NCBI GenBank assembly: GCA_002077045.2
Contig: KZ111140.1
Location: 1,329,856-1,393,855 of the forward strand
Source of the DNA: Rachicladosporium sp. CCFEE 5018
Taxonomy: Eukaryota; Ascomycota; Dothideomycetes; Cladosporiales; Cladosporiaceae
Direction: 5' to 3'
Length of the DNA: 64,000 nucleotides
Translations under genes and position numbers: made by a program
Part shown: one piece after another, positions 20,183-31,599 of the stretch
Layout: the number at the start of each line of letters is the position of its first letter
Numbering within the stretch: position 1 is the first letter of the stretch
The notes under the pieces: model-generated
What the model saw: only the letters and a program-made list of their open reading frames with translations
Told to the model about the DNA's origin: nothing
Databases searched by the model: none

Positions 20183-23100
20183 TGTCGACGCATGTGGGTA
20201 CAGCAACAATGGAAATGAGATACTGGACGTTGTAAAGAAGACTTACGAATGGAAGGTAGGAATGTACTGCACCTTACGATGGACCAGGCCAAGCCATCGA
20301 GAATACTACCTTCGAATGCGACTGCATGATCAGCATGGTGGATATCAGATAAGGCGTGATCAACGACTGCGATGCCGATCAGTATGGCACTTCGGACGAG
20401 AAGAGCCCGAAGGTGCGACAGAGCCAACAGTATCAGTGTCAGCAGCAAGAGCGTGCGATAGCTACCCACAGAGTCCAATATGACATGAGCTTTGCATAGT
20501 GGAGGAGATAAGCTTGGGCAGCTGCTTGTCGAAGGTAAGCTTGGTGCGACATCGCTTGGGAGGTGGGGTGGGGAACCTGACTCGAGCCTCACTCCGAGTG
20601 CATCAGGTACAACGTTAAAACAACTATTGAACGTGTAGATCCCACTGGAGGATGCTGGGAATGCAGCGAGGCCGCAGTACCTCCATTTCCTGTGTTTCAA
20701 ATCGAAAAGCTCAATGAGGGTGTGTCGAGGACTGCAATGTCGAGAAGACGTCACGAGATGCATATCTCTAAGCAGATGCTTCCCATTGAATGGGCAAAGG
20801 TGGCATTGCACTCCCGGTGAGCACGGTAACAGCACGGGGCTCCTCAGACTCTTCGAAGAGCGGAGATGCGCGCTGTCATCAGACGCACACACTTCTCCTG
20901 TCCGTGAGGAGTGATCCACGTTACTAGGTGGCTTGTATACAGATGCACTTTGCTATGGCACCATTAGCGATGCGGCTCGGGGTACAGCAGTCGTCGGAGT
21001 GGCTGGCTCGAGTAATTACACAGGAGCATCCGGCCACACTACATCAGTATGTCGACATCGTGACCCTCTTGCGAGTGCTTCGTCCTGGTACCTTAGGCTA
21101 CCCACTCAGCTGCCAAGATCTGGTGCACTGATACGTCCATGCCTTGCGACGCAAAACAAGGCATCGGAGAATTGACAACGTGCATGAAGTTAATCGGCCG
21201 AGCTGCCATCTTCGTAGATGGCCCTACCCGTAGTCGGATGGTAAACGACGGTGAGGTGCTGATATAGTTCGCCTACCTCGACCAATGATCGTCGTCCTTG
21301 GAGTCTCGACGAACGACCATTGTCTTGTTTGCAAGCTTACAGTGATGCATAATTTGGTCGGGCGAATAGGAAGCTCCGACGGATCGCCACGTCTGCCGCT
21401 TGTACAAAATCGAAGATGGGTTGGAAGATGCTAAGATCTTACTTTTGGGGCGGCTGATGCGACGATCAAGCCATTGGGAAGCTGCCTGCCCGACAACCCT
21501 GAGTGGTCGACATAGGATATGCAGATGCGGATACTTGACACGTCCAGGAGCATTGTGAGCAAATCATAGCATCGGGAGTGGGTGCACACGACCAAGCAAA
21601 GGCCATTGTCGGCAAAATTACAAAGCACTCGTCGAGGATCAGATCCGTTTGCCCATGCTCTCATTCAAACGACATCCAGGTTCAGCCACATTTGTATCAT
21701 GTCCATGCACGGTCGAAACGCACGGCCAAGGCCAATGGTGGCAGTCGCGACTGCGATCTTCGAAATCGCTTCACTCTTCTGCACCTCGAATAGCAGCCAA
21801 GATCACCGTTCTATGAATACACTCATTTCGATGCCTCGGCGATTCCGAATGCATGTCGCAATACTCCCCGTGGAGATCTGCAAATCTTCACTCTTCACGT
21901 CTAGACAACGTGAGGCGCAGCGGCCGCCGATCAATTGTGGCGACGCTTTTCCTAACGGCCCGCCGATGTTTCATCTAGCACGTGCGGATCCAACGTCAGT
22001 ACTCGGCAGTTCGTTACTAGACCGTGCTAGACCCACGTCCATTGGGCGCCAGCGTCGCTCAGGGTCTGGTTCCCCGGCACGTTCCGATAGATTTGCAAAC
22101 GTCGTTAGACGATGATATGCTCAAGGAATGCAAGACTCGATCAAATGAAGCGCTAAAATTACAGAAAGCTGGCACAAATGTAGCGCGCTTGCGCTCGATG
22201 TCATGCGAACGACACTGAAGTACCGCGTAAGGCGGCATACTTCGAGGAGACATCGAGTCAGACTCTCGGGTGGCGGCGCGGGCTTCCAAGCCTGAAGTCC
22301 AGTGTAGGGCTCCCGCGACCTCATCCCTGCCTATAACGGATGTCGAGCACGGAACGGCCACCAAAGCAGCCATGATCTGTACCTATTGCTGCTACATTCG
22401 CACAGTGCTCCGATGCCAGCTGCTATCTGACCAGTCAGCACGTGGCTTGACTTGAAACGTATCGCGCCACAATGGGCATACCTGCACCTAGTGCAGCGGC
22501 ATGTTCGTGGAGTTCATCTGTTGTCCAGTAACCATTACGGCTCCCGGCACTTTACTTTATGATGCGAAGATACTATTCTTACAATGCTGGAGAGATCTAC
22601 AATCGACTCAGCCACGATACAGGCACTTTTCGGTCACTGATACTAGGGTTGCTTGACTTCATCGTTGCGAATTCTTGCAACTACCACTGCACACATGTGG
22701 CAAACTCCGTGTGTATGTGCGTGCTAGCGCGGAAAGGTTGGCGAAGCGAGGAGGCTTCTGTCGATGCGCATTCGCCATGCCGCATCACCGCAGCCCGTTG
22801 GCTAGCTTGGGTAGAAACATGCATTCAGGCGCAATTGCTGGTCCGACATCTTGTCAAGTCTGCCGGGCCCATATCGGCCAGGGGTGCGTCTACTAGGCAA
22901 GTACCTGCATGTGGCCGCGGCGAATGCGTACGCAGCTTGCGTTCAAACCTGGAGCTGATCCATGCAGCATTTTGTATCATTTCATGCGGGTTGCGAGGAC
23001 CTCTTCTCCACCTGACCAATCCTGAGGCAGCATCGCCCTCTCCCAGAGGATATGACACTTGACGCCCAGGGTGCCTCACACTTGAGAGTGGCGATCTCGC

Positions 23101-23482
23101 GGATGCGTTCTCTTCCATATCTCTAAATCGAACCACTTCTCCCTCCCCGTCTGCTGCGCATCTCGCTAACCGACAGAGACGAACATGCTAATGCAATAAG
23201 GTGCCATATCTCAAGCAACTAAGTCGGTCACTCTGTTGTCCTGCATGCGTGCCGTCTGATGTGCCGGCATCGACACCTCACAGTCCCCTCGAGCACTCAT
23301 ATCATCCCGACTTGGCCCTCGATCACGCTCGTTCGACATTTCAATCTAATTCAATCGCTCATGATCTGGACCTGCCTTCGCCTATTCACCGGATGCTATC
23401 GGCCATTCTGTACTATCGTTATTCAAACCATCCATCGCTCTCGCGCTACAGTGATTTGACTTCAACCTGACTTGTCGCAATC
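20183..23482. other. Long intergenic region without a sure gene (copy A)
   Basis: 3.3 kb between the permease and the Myb/SANT gene. Long open frames (for example 19972-20919 and 21582-22115) are broken by small indels in copy B and are not supported. One frame, 22559-23062, is better conserved and is listed separately. Confidence 0.5.
22559..23062 (+). CDS. Candidate hypothetical protein, weak support
   Basis: 167-aa frame with an ATG start and no recognised domain. Over the first 378 nt, comparison with copy B (55858-56237) shows five differences, four of them synonymous (including a CTG/TTG Leu pair) and one Ile/Thr. That hints at protein-level constraint, but the numbers are tiny. It contains a hydrophobic stretch near residues 24-36 and many Cys. 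It may equally be chance. Confidence 0.2.
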   Translation: MMRRYYSYNAGEIYNRLSHDTGTFRSLILGLLDFIVANSCNYHCTHVANSVCMCVLARKGWRSEEASVDAHSPCRITAARWLAWVETCIQAQLLVRHLVKSAGPISARGASTRQVPACGRGECVRSLRSNLELIHAAFCIISCGLRGPLLHLTNPEAASPSPRGYDT

Positions 23483-23916
23483 GTGGCAAGCTGCTTGGTA
23501 TTGCAGGCTCCATGCGCGACCGCCACACTGGCCGGCCCATACCAAGGCTACGTCTTCGACTATGCTGGCCAGAACTTAGAAGAACAGGCCAACGACCAGA
23601 CTTCGGGGACTGACACGCAATATGGCATGCTGTTGTCGCAAGGCTTCCAGCAGCCCTCTGGCCAGTACATCGAGGCGCAGGTCTCGCAATCGTTCCAGCA
23701 TGCACTTCCAGCAGCAGTCCTGCCTTCGCAAACATCCGCTCCGGAGCCAACATACGGCTTGGAGCCGACGCCAATGCTGCCGTCACAGCAGATCTCTCGT
23801 CCGAGCTCACACAACACAAATACGCAGTACAGCAGCCCGCGCCAGAACTTACAAGCTCAGCTTGTCTACCAAGCGCAACAACAGCAGATTCAGCAACAAC
23901 AGATCCAGCAACAACA
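23483..23916 (+). CDS. Myb/SANT-type protein, 5' part cut by assembly gap (contig A)
   Basis: Same sequence as the first 434 nt of the gene at 60584-61959. It ends at the contig edge inside a CAA/CAG run coding for glutamine. Only the low-complexity N-terminal part is present; the DNA-binding region is missing because of the gap. Upstream, a plausible intron acceptor (TTGCAG before GCTCCATG) suggests a short first exon that I could not place. Confidence 0.7.
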
Positions 23917-24016
23917 NNNNNNNNNNNNNNNNNNNNNNNNNNNNNNNNNNNNNNNNNNNNNNNNNNNNNNNNNNNNNNNNNNNNNNNNNNNNNNNNNNNN
24001 NNNNNNNNNNNNNNNN
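23917..24016. other. Assembly gap of 100 N
   Basis: Exactly 100 N, the usual placeholder for a gap of unknown size. Left edge: the poly-Q tract of the Myb gene. Right edge: inside the BuGZ-type gene read from the other strand. Confidence 0.99.
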
Positions 24017-24424
24017 GCTCCTCTTTGAAGAAGGCAATCTCGATCTTCTGATGATACTGAGCCAACAGCTCAGGCGGCATACCCTCCATTCCGAAGATCT
24101 CGGGCGCAGGCACAACCTCGCGTCCGTCGACAGTGCAATTCTCGATGCATGGCACTGTGGACTTGTGAACCTGCTGCTTGTGGACGACTAGACCGTTCGC
24201 CGTGTTAAGACGACGGCTGCATTCATCGCACTTGTAGTGCTTGGCTCGCTGATGGGCGATGAGGTAGGAAACGTCGTCGAAGTCGCGCTCACAGAAGTAG
24301 CACCACGGACGCGCCTTGAGCTGCTCGAGGGTGGGCCTGATTGGAATAGTCAGCATCGGCGCACTATATTGCCATCAACATCGTTCACTTACCTTGAGCG
24401 CTTCTTGCTCTTTCCCTCAGGCAT
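24017..24424 (-). CDS. BuGZ/ZNF207-type C2H2 zinc-finger protein, 3' part missing at gap
   Basis: Exon 1 is 24393-24424 (MPEGKSKKRS), then a 56-nt intron (24337-24392), then exon 2 from 24336 into the gap at 24017. The N-terminus carries the paired zinc fingers of the BuGZ family: RPWCYFCERDFDD, then IAHQRAKHYKCDEC and RLNTANGLVVHKQQVHK, followed by the conserved IFGMEGMPPELL. Animal homologues bind Bub3 through a later GLEBS motif and act at kinetochores and in spindle assembly. That motif would lie in the missing part, so it cannot be checked. It is divergent from the IMP dehydrogenase gene 253 bp away. Confidence 0.88.
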
Positions 24425-24606
24425 TGTGGCGGTGGCGACACTGATATACAGGTTGGTGGTGGAGTGTGGTCGAGGGTAAGGAACGGGGAGGTGGTTTAGG
24501 CTTGTGTCAAGGGAAGCGGCGGATCTTATCGCCGCTGGCTCCACAATAAACTTTGCAGTATTTTGAGAGCACGCGAGCCTCGAGCCTTCACTTCCTCTTG
24601 CCTTGG

Positions 24607-24669
24607 GTACGTACATACACTACATCAGCATCACACGTACTCGATAGGATTGCATACTGACTATCATAG
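24607..24669 (+). other. Probable 5'-UTR intron of the IMP dehydrogenase gene
   Basis: A 63-nt stretch starts GTACGTACAT and ends CTATCATAG, with TACTGAC as a good branch site, 8 nt before the start codon. Splicing would leave ACTCCATC directly before the ATG. Confidence 0.5.
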
Positions 24670-24677
24670 ACTCCATC

Positions 24678-26496
24678 ATGAACGGTCACGCGACCAATGG
24701 CGACTCCGCGCACAGCGCCTCGAAAGCCCTCGAGCTGCTCAAGACATATGAGAGCAGGGATGGCATCTCGGTCCACGACCTTATGGATGAGACGAAGATG
24801 GGTGGCCTCACATACAACGACTTCCTCCTTCTCCCTGGCTACATCGGCTTTCCTGCTGCTCAGGTGGACATGACGAGCAAGCTCACCAAGAAGATCACCC
24901 TCAAAACGCCCTTCACTTCCTCGCCCATGGACACTGTGACCGAGACAGACATGGCGATCCACATGGCGTTGCTTGGTGGCGTTGGCGTCATTCACCACAA
25001 CTGCTCGGTCGAGCAGCAGGCGGAGATGGTGAGGAAGGTGAAGAGGTTTGAGAACGGCTTCATTCTGGATCCGATTGTCATAAGCCCAAAGACGACAGTG
25101 AGGGAGACGAGAGCGCTCAAGCAGAGGTGGGGTTTTGGAGGGTTTGCTGTCACTGGTAGGTTCATTTCGGACTCGTTTGGTGCAATTCGTACGATGAACA
25201 ACAATACATTAACTTTCGTTCAACCGTATGCTCGCGGCGAATATGCTGCGGGTGCTGGGGAGAAACCATATACCTGACTCTCGCGAACGCTGAATCTCTA
25301 CATTCTCGAACTCGCAATGTACATCATGCTGATGTCGGTATACAGAATCTGGCAAGCTGCGCTCCAAGCTGGTCGGTATAGTGACACCCCGCGATGTTCA
25401 ATTTCATCACGACGCCGAGTCACCCGTAAGCGAAGTCATGAGCACCGAGCTCGTTACAGCGCCAGAAGGCGTCAATCTCCAAGAAGCCAACGAGATCCTT
25501 AGCAAGTCCAAGAAAGGCAAGCTGCCAATCGTGGATGCCAATGGCAACCTCATCGCGCTCCTCTCACGCTCCGATCTCATGAAGAACATTTCCTACCCTC
25601 ACGCTAGTAAGCTTCCCGGAACGAAGCAGCTTCTCTCGGCAGCTGCAATCGGCACGCGACCACAAGATAAGGACAGGCTTAGTGCGCTCGTAGAAGCTGG
25701 TCTCGACGTCGTCATCCTTGACTCCTCGCAAGGAAACAGCATGTACCAGATCGAGATGATCCGCTGGATCAAGTCCCAGTTCAAAGACCTCGAGGTCATC
25801 GGCGGCAACGTAGTTACACGTGAGCAAGCTGCCGCCCTCATAGATGCTGGTGTGGACGGCTTGCGAATAGGCATGGGTGCCGGCTCAGCCTGCATCACAC
25901 AAGAAGTTATGGCTGTCGGTCGACCGCAAGCTACCTCCGTGTTCCGCGTCTGCGAGTTCGCCTCGCGATTCGGCGTGCCCTGTATAGCAGACGGTGGCAT
26001 TCAGAATGTGGGGCACATCGTCAAGGCGCTCTGCCTTGGCGCCGGGACGATCATGATGGGAGGCCTGCTGGCAGCTTGCACTGAGTCGCCTGGATCCTAC
26101 ACAATCGGCGAAGATGGCTTGCGACGAAAGGTGTACCGCGGCATGGGCTCCATCGATGCAATGGAAGACAAGGCTGCTGGGGGCGCGACCGACAAAGCTG
26201 GTAACGTTGCCAAGAACGCAGGCACAGCACGCTACTTCTCGGAAGGCGACAAGTTGCTTGTTGCGCAGGGTGTGTCAGGAAGTGTACTGGATCGCGGCAG
26301 TATCAACAAGTTCTTGCCATACCTGTCGGCAGGTGTGCAGCACAGCTTACAGGATATCGGATGTAAGAGCATTGCGGAGCTACAGGAGGGTGTCAAGGCT
26401 GGTGAGGTCAGGTTCGAGTACCGAACTGCTTCGGCGCAGCTCGAGGGTGGCGTCAGTGGGTTTGCTGGGAGTGTGGAGAAGAAGCTATATTCGTAG
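24678..26496 (+). CDS. IMD: Inosine-5'-monophosphate dehydrogenase
   Basis: Oxidises IMP to XMP with NAD+, the committed step of guanine nucleotide synthesis; cytosolic tetramer. Exons 24678-25155 and 25346-26496 are split by a 190-nt intron that interrupts ..GFAVT-E-SGKLRSKLVG, giving 542 aa, the normal fungal length. Family hallmarks are LTYNDFLLLPGYIGF near residue 45, TSSPMDTVTE, a two-CBS (Bateman) insert at about 115-235 (including VSEVMSTELVT and GKLPIVDANGNLIAL), VILDSSQGNS, the catalytic loop GMGAGSACITQ with Cys342, IADGGIQNVGH, and the flap YRGMGSIDAM with a C-terminal ARYF. It ends KKLYS. It is divergently transcribed from the BuGZ gene and is present once in this window. Confidence 0.98.
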
Positions 26497-26812
26497 GGTT
26501 TGGAAAAGTCCGGCTGGTGGTGGTAATGATTGTACGCTTCGGGAGTAACACGCAAGACTGCATTATCAGTTGCCATTTATGTGCACATTTGTTCAAGCTT
26601 GGGAAGGCCGAAGTCGGCTATCCTGTTTGGTCCAGCACGCCATACTTTGGACACTTTGGCTACATGTAAGGTAGTTTGCTACGTACCTCACCGTTCAACA
26701 CTTCGCAGAGAGATCGAGCGTTACTCAGTAACTGTACTTTCCACAACACATGTCAATATCCTCGATCACGGGACAGGCTGAGCGTTGAGATTGCGTTGTC
26801 AGATCGTTCAGC
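26497..26812. other. Intergenic, nothing recognised
   Basis: 316 bp between IMP dehydrogenase and the flavin monooxygenase, presumably terminator and promoter. No specific motif seen. Confidence 0.5.
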
Positions 26813-28629
26813 ATGGCTGTCAAAGACAATTCGGTCTCGTTCAGCGACGAGCCACCGAAGACCTCGAAGAAGCGTCTGATTCTCAATGCCTTCGTGGAGA
26901 CATGTAAGCGAAATTATCAGCTTCAGAATGCACGTTGCTGATCTCGCACAGGCTCCGGCCACCAAAGCCCTGGCCTCTGGAAACACCCCGATGACCAGTC
27001 CATGAACTTCAACGATGTCAAACACTGGGTCAACCTCGCTAAGCAGCTCGAAGCAGGCGGCTTCCATGGCATGTTCATTGCTGATGTACTCGGCGGTTAT
27101 GACGTGTACTCGTCCTCGCTGAAGCCAGCAATCGCGTCTGGTGCACAATGGCCTGTCAATGAGCCGCTTGCCATGGTGTCGGCTATGGCGGCTGCGACAG
27201 AGAGTTTGGGCTTTGGCGTGACGATCTCGACGAGCTATGAGCAGCCGTATCACTTGGCGAGGAGGCTGTCGACTGTGGATCATTTGAGTGGTGGGAGGTA
27301 TGTTGTATCAACTGCCACAATCGCACGGTGCTGACCAATGACCAGACTTGGCTGTACGTGAGAATGTCGACGGCATCATTGACCGCAGCGAGTACTCACA
27401 CAACGATAACAGGGAACATAGTGACGGGTTACCTTAACAGTGCAGCGCGAAACCTCACAAATGGCGCAGACCAGCTCGAACACGACGAACGCTACGCACA
27501 ATGCGAAGAGTACATGGACGTCATGTACAAGCTCTGGAATTCGTCCTGGCGTAGCGATGCTGTGAAGCTGGATCGCAAGACTGGCGTCTACACGGATCCT
27601 TCTCTCGTTCGCGAGATCAACCACAAGGGCAAATACTACACGGTACCGGGCCCACACATGTGCCAGCCGAGTCCACAACGGACGCCGGTAATCATGCAGG
27701 CAGGAACTTCAAAGGCAGGCAAAGCGTTCGCAGCCCAGCATGCCGAGGGGATTTTTGTGTCTGCTCATAGTACCGCAGGAGTGAAAAGGTCTATTGCAGA
27801 GATCCGAGCACAAGCAGTCGAGCTTGGTCGAGACCGAAAATCGATCAAAGTATTGGCGAAGTTTTGCCCGGTTCTTGGCCGGACGAAACGAGAAGCGGAT
27901 GCAAAGTATGAGGACTACATCCAGTATGGTGACTCTGAGGGTGCGTTAGCGCTATTTGGTGGCTGGACTGGAGTCGACATGGCGCCATACGGCGACGATG
28001 AGGAATTGCGATATGTCACTAGCAATGCTATACAGTCGTACATTGAAAGCCTTATCAAGACCGCCCCGAAGATCAATGGAGGCAAGTGGACGAAGAAGAC
28101 GCTTGCTGAGCATATTATGGGTAGGTACGTGTGCCATCGCTGCTGTGTTTTGCTGACCGTGCATAGTTGGTGGTCTGGGCGCAACGAGTGTAGGTACAGC
28201 CGAGACAGTCGCTGATGAGATGGAGAGGTGGGTAAAGGAAGCTGATGTGGATGGCTTCAACATAGTGAGTCTATGTTCTGTTCTGCGATATATTTCATAC
28301 TGACCATGTTCGTTCAGGCCTATGCTCTCATACCCGGCACGTTTACCGACGTAATTGAGCTTCTTGTGCCTGAGCTCAGAAAGCGAGGTATATTTTGGAG
28401 TGGGTACAGCGTTCCGGGCGTCACCTACCGTGAGAATCTGCTCGAGAGACCGGGCCAGACTGAGCCATTGTCTGACCACCCTGCGGCGAAGCTGATCTGG
28501 CGAGCGCCGGTCCTTGGCAAAAGTAGCCTCGTTAATGGTGTTGAAGGGCATTCGAGCAAGGTCAATGGATGGCATGATGAGGCCGAAGAGGGTGAGAAGC
28601 TAGATGCGGTCCGTATGCAGTTTGGCTGA
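26813..28629 (+). CDS. Luciferase-like flavin monooxygenase, NtaA/SnaA/DszA family
   Basis: Family members use reduced FMN and O2 to oxidise small organic substrates such as nitrilotriacetate, dibenzothiophene sulfone or dimethyl sulfide; the substrate here is unknown. Six exons: 26813-26903, 26952-27297, 27346-27353, 27413-28120, 28167-28264 and 28318-28629, giving 520 aa. Exon 3 is only 8 nt (ACTTGGCT). It restores the invariant stretch GGRLGWNIVTGYLNSAARN. Other signatures are LILNAFVETCSGHQSPGLW, FHGMFIADVLGGYDVY, SYEQPYHLARRLSTVDHLSGGR, HKGKYYTVPGPHMCQPSPQRTP and a late GTFTDVIELLVPEL with RGIFW. The start at 26813 gives a normal N-terminus. There is no targeting signal, so it is probably cytosolic. 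It is present once in this window. Confidence 0.92.
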
Positions 28630-28968
28630 ACTCTCGACCTGAGCTTATACGACTACGTGTAACCTCCGCGCGCTACGTGATCATACACCTTCGAAACGGG
28701 AGATGGTGGTTTTGCTAAGTCACTCAAGCCTCGTATCATGACAAAAGCGGATGTACCGGGCAGTGCGGTGAGATGTCAATTCATTGCTTTATGCTCTCTA
28801 TCCCCATATCCTGTAGAGCACCAAAGCCCGACACGAACCACTCTACCCTGTGTCTGCCTTCTGGCCACCCGGCGACTCCTTGCATGGCCGTGAAAAGTTT
28901 CACCGCGTATATTGCGTTGGTCTGACCACGCGGTAGGACTCTCAGAAGAGTGGCAGTACATTGAAATT
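28630..28968. other. Intergenic between convergent genes, nothing seen
   Basis: 339 bp separating the 3' ends of the flavin monooxygenase and the Cys-rich secreted protein. No other feature is visible. Confidence 0.5.
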
Positions 28969-29709
28969 TCAAATGACGCACTCCACGATCGCGTTGTTGC
29001 CAGTGCAGCCTTTCGGACGGTCGCTAACGCAGAAGTAGTTGTGATGGTCCGGAGTGACTACCTGTAGCTGGCAAGAGTCGTGGAAAAGCTGGCAATTGTT
29101 GGTGCAAAGGGCTCCCATCGCCGTGATCTGCTCTTGAGACAGCGCAGTGAGATCATTATACGCCCAAGAGACGCACAATTTGTCAGATAGCCCCTCGACT
29201 TCCTTGCTCAGGTAGCATATCGAACGCGGGTCCTTGGCTCCGCGCTTGCCTGTGTCGATTTCGGAAACAATGCTGACGATATTGTCCGCGAAGGCAGACA
29301 GTAATCCGGCATAGGTCACGGCGTGATCGGAGGAACACAAGCCAGCGATACCATTCAAGCAGTTGCTGAAAGAGAAACTACGTTCCCGGAGACTGCGAGC
29401 GCTAGTGGTCCCGTTCGAGATCAATTGCGCCGGCTTGTGCCAGTGGTCGGAGATCTCTTTGTTCCAATCCCGATCAGCAGAGACTGCTTTGCTGCTTGCG
29501 AATCATCCACCGCTCGTACTGGTCGCGTCGTCGTCGGGGGCGAACCTTTGGGCTAAATCCACATATGTGAATTCGAAACCAGTTGACTCGTCGTGACAGT
29601 CGGCCTCTAGCCTTCCGTTGACGCGGTGAGCACCGGAACAATCGGCATTAGCCATGGTGTTGAGCATGGTAGCGACTGTGACACAGCTGAAGACGATCTT
29701 AGTGAACAT
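28969..29709 (-). CDS. Secreted 12-cysteine protein of unknown family
   Basis: The frame starts with a signal peptide (MFTKIVFSCVTVATM.. to about residue 22, ANA before DCSG) and ends ..VECVI. An in-frame TGA at 29503-29505 interrupts it, but a 63-nt GT-AG intron at 29457-29519 (donor GTACGA, branch-like CTGAT 14 nt upstream of the acceptor, acceptor AAG) would remove the stop and keep frame. The product would be 225 aa. The mature part then has 12 cysteines, an even number suggesting disulfides, in a pattern that includes ALCTNNCQLFHDSCQL. I do not recognise the family; an effector-like or surface-active secreted protein is possible. If the intron is not used, the gene is truncated after 68 residues. 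Confidence 0.55.
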
Positions 29710-30872
29710 GATTGCGGGTGATGTGAAAGGGATGTGGCGATTGACGAACGATAGAAGGCGTTTGTCGATTGATATTCAGGCCTGTAGTAATGGAGTACCG
29801 TTGAAGGTCTGCTTCGGTCGATGGTTCAGTGTCTGACGATAAGGTACGCGGTTCTGATTGGCGTTGTAAGTGAAGAAGTCCTGATTGTTGTTTCTGGATG
29901 TGATAATCATGGTTACGGAGTAAGTCGAGATGCAATGCTTTTATTTGATCCCGATGGTGTACTCACGGTCGAACTTGCGATGATGTGCTGTGGCGATGCT
30001 ATTCCAGGGCCGTACTGCAACATCTTGTTGATCATCTAGGTTAGTCGGATGGGCGAGTGTTTCGCAAACAGAACCAACAAGCTGCGCATTCTGGATCAGG
30101 TCAGTAGCGCGACCCGAACGTATGGGTCGCGGTGAAGCATTGGAGTGTGTCTGCGGCGCCCTTGTTGATTTCTTGGCAGGCCACTGGACCAGAACTTGCG
30201 GTACATCGAACACGGGTGAGGGTTCGTTGGACTGCTTCTCGGACATGCGCTGCTGCGAAGCGGCGGTAGATGCATGGCACAGTGCAATCCTTCCCAGACC
30301 TGACTGGGTGACAACACGCCATTCGAGGCAGTACACGGCTGGTAACGGCTGGGATATTGAGGCCATGTTGGCAGATTTGATACGATGTCGGGAACTAGCT
30401 GTCTCCATCGTCTGGAGGGAAGATGCCAAGGTGCGCAGTCCCCTAGCGGTCGATCATAATCATATAGCACAGTATCGAGCAACGGGACGGGCGGCTGTGC
30501 AACGGCACGAGCGTGGGGTAGCACAGCTCCTCGAACCAGATCGACTCTCGGAATAGCTTCACTTGTTTCACGCTTTGCTGTGCCTCACTGTCGAGCCCGC
30601 TAACCTGTAGTCCAGATGTTGCACTTCAATCGCTCGATGCTCGCGATATCCGCTGAAGTGGGCACTTAGTGGACATTGACACTGTAACTTGTCGACGTAT
30701 CTTCCCTACTACTGCGAAGAAGTTATCCTCTTCAAAACCTACGTGCCCCAGGGATCGTCGACTAATTGCAGCACCCAGCAAGATATTTCCTGCACTACGC
30801 AGACGAGAACGTAAGCGCTCCGAAAGCACAACGAGTGAAGTTTCAGGGTCACTGAAATCACGCAGAACCAAG
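29710..30872. other. Intergenic, no gene seen
   Basis: 1.16 kb between divergent genes. Several open frames overlap on both strands (for example around 30096-30556), but none has a recognisable feature. Confidence 0.45.
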
Positions 30873-31256
30873 ATGCCCGCTCTGACGTACTTGCTTGCCA
30901 TCATTGTCGCATTTGCGGCCATTGCGTTTCACTACGCCAGGCTGCTGACCATGCTGGGGGCGAGATGTACTCTCTACAATGCTTCGAATTCCACTCAGTG
31001 CATCGCATGGAATCTGCCCGATGGATTCGCGTGGGCACAAGATCGCATTGACGAGATTTCCTCGGAATGCGACCTCACTTGCGACAGTCTAGGCAAGAAG
31101 TGCTGGCCTGATTTCGAGACGACCAACAAAGCCTCGTTCGGCTATCGGTGTGTCCATGTGGACTGGTATCCGTCGGGAGGGATGAGTGTCGAAGAGGGAA
31201 CGGCCAAGATTCTGCAGATGCGGAAGGACAGAGCTGACAATCAAGGGTTGGTCTGA
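30873..31256 (+). CDS. Small cysteine-rich membrane-anchored or secreted protein (copy B)
   Basis: 127 aa from the ATG at 30873, the start matching the 705 gene; a longer frame from 30669 is open but lacks a counterpart in copy A. The N-terminal hydrophobic segment (residues 5-20) and all six domain cysteines line up with copy A. Only about 60% of residues agree, with many changes in the anchor and between cysteines. The end, from SVEEG through DRADNQGLV, is well kept. The much higher divergence than for flanking genes suggests either rapid evolution or older paralogy. Confidence 0.6.
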   Translation: MPALTYLLAIIVAFAAIAFHYARLLTMLGARCTLYNASNSTQCIAWNLPDGFAWAQDRIDEISSECDLTCDSLGKKCWPDFETTNKASFGYRCVHVDWYPSGGMSVEEGTAKILQMRKDRADNQGLV

Positions 31257-31599
31257 GCCCTGGCCGGTCCCGATGGGCGCACCCAATGCACGTATGCCAG
31301 CATCTCCTCGGCATTCGCAATTAGGCCGCACAACAGGTACGCAGAGATGGTCAAGCTGTTGGGCATCGTTTCAGGTAGTTTGCAAGCTCCATGGGATGGG
31401 CGACATGAGGAGGCTCACGTAGCGCTGATACGTCCTGAAGTCACCTGAGTGACTTTCTAGAGACACTAGAGCGTAGATCGCGATCCTGCATCTCGCCTTG
31501 ATACAGAGCACTTGGTCTCCCAATGGCATTACTGGAGGTCTTCAGTCCACTGGCTGTACGCAGACCATGCAGATCCATGTCACAGCGTATGCGGTATGT
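31257..31599. other. Intergenic between convergent genes, nothing seen
   Basis: 343 bp matching 1089-1457 in position but only weakly in sequence. Confidence 0.45.

Larger units (their letters stand above)
19237..23916. repeat. Segment repeated almost exactly at 56338-61017
   Basis: Every position checked corresponds at an offset of 37101, with a single mismatch found (23453 G, 60554 C). The segment runs from inside the permease to the contig end in the Myb gene poly-Q tract. This looks like an unmerged contig overlap rather than a biological repeat. Confidence 0.9.

Noticed and set aside
19972..20919. 315-aa minus-strand frame upstream of the permease
   Set aside because: Its last part overlaps exon 1 of the permease. 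In copy B the frame is split by an indel near 53780 and no domain is recognisable. It is more likely 5' flank.
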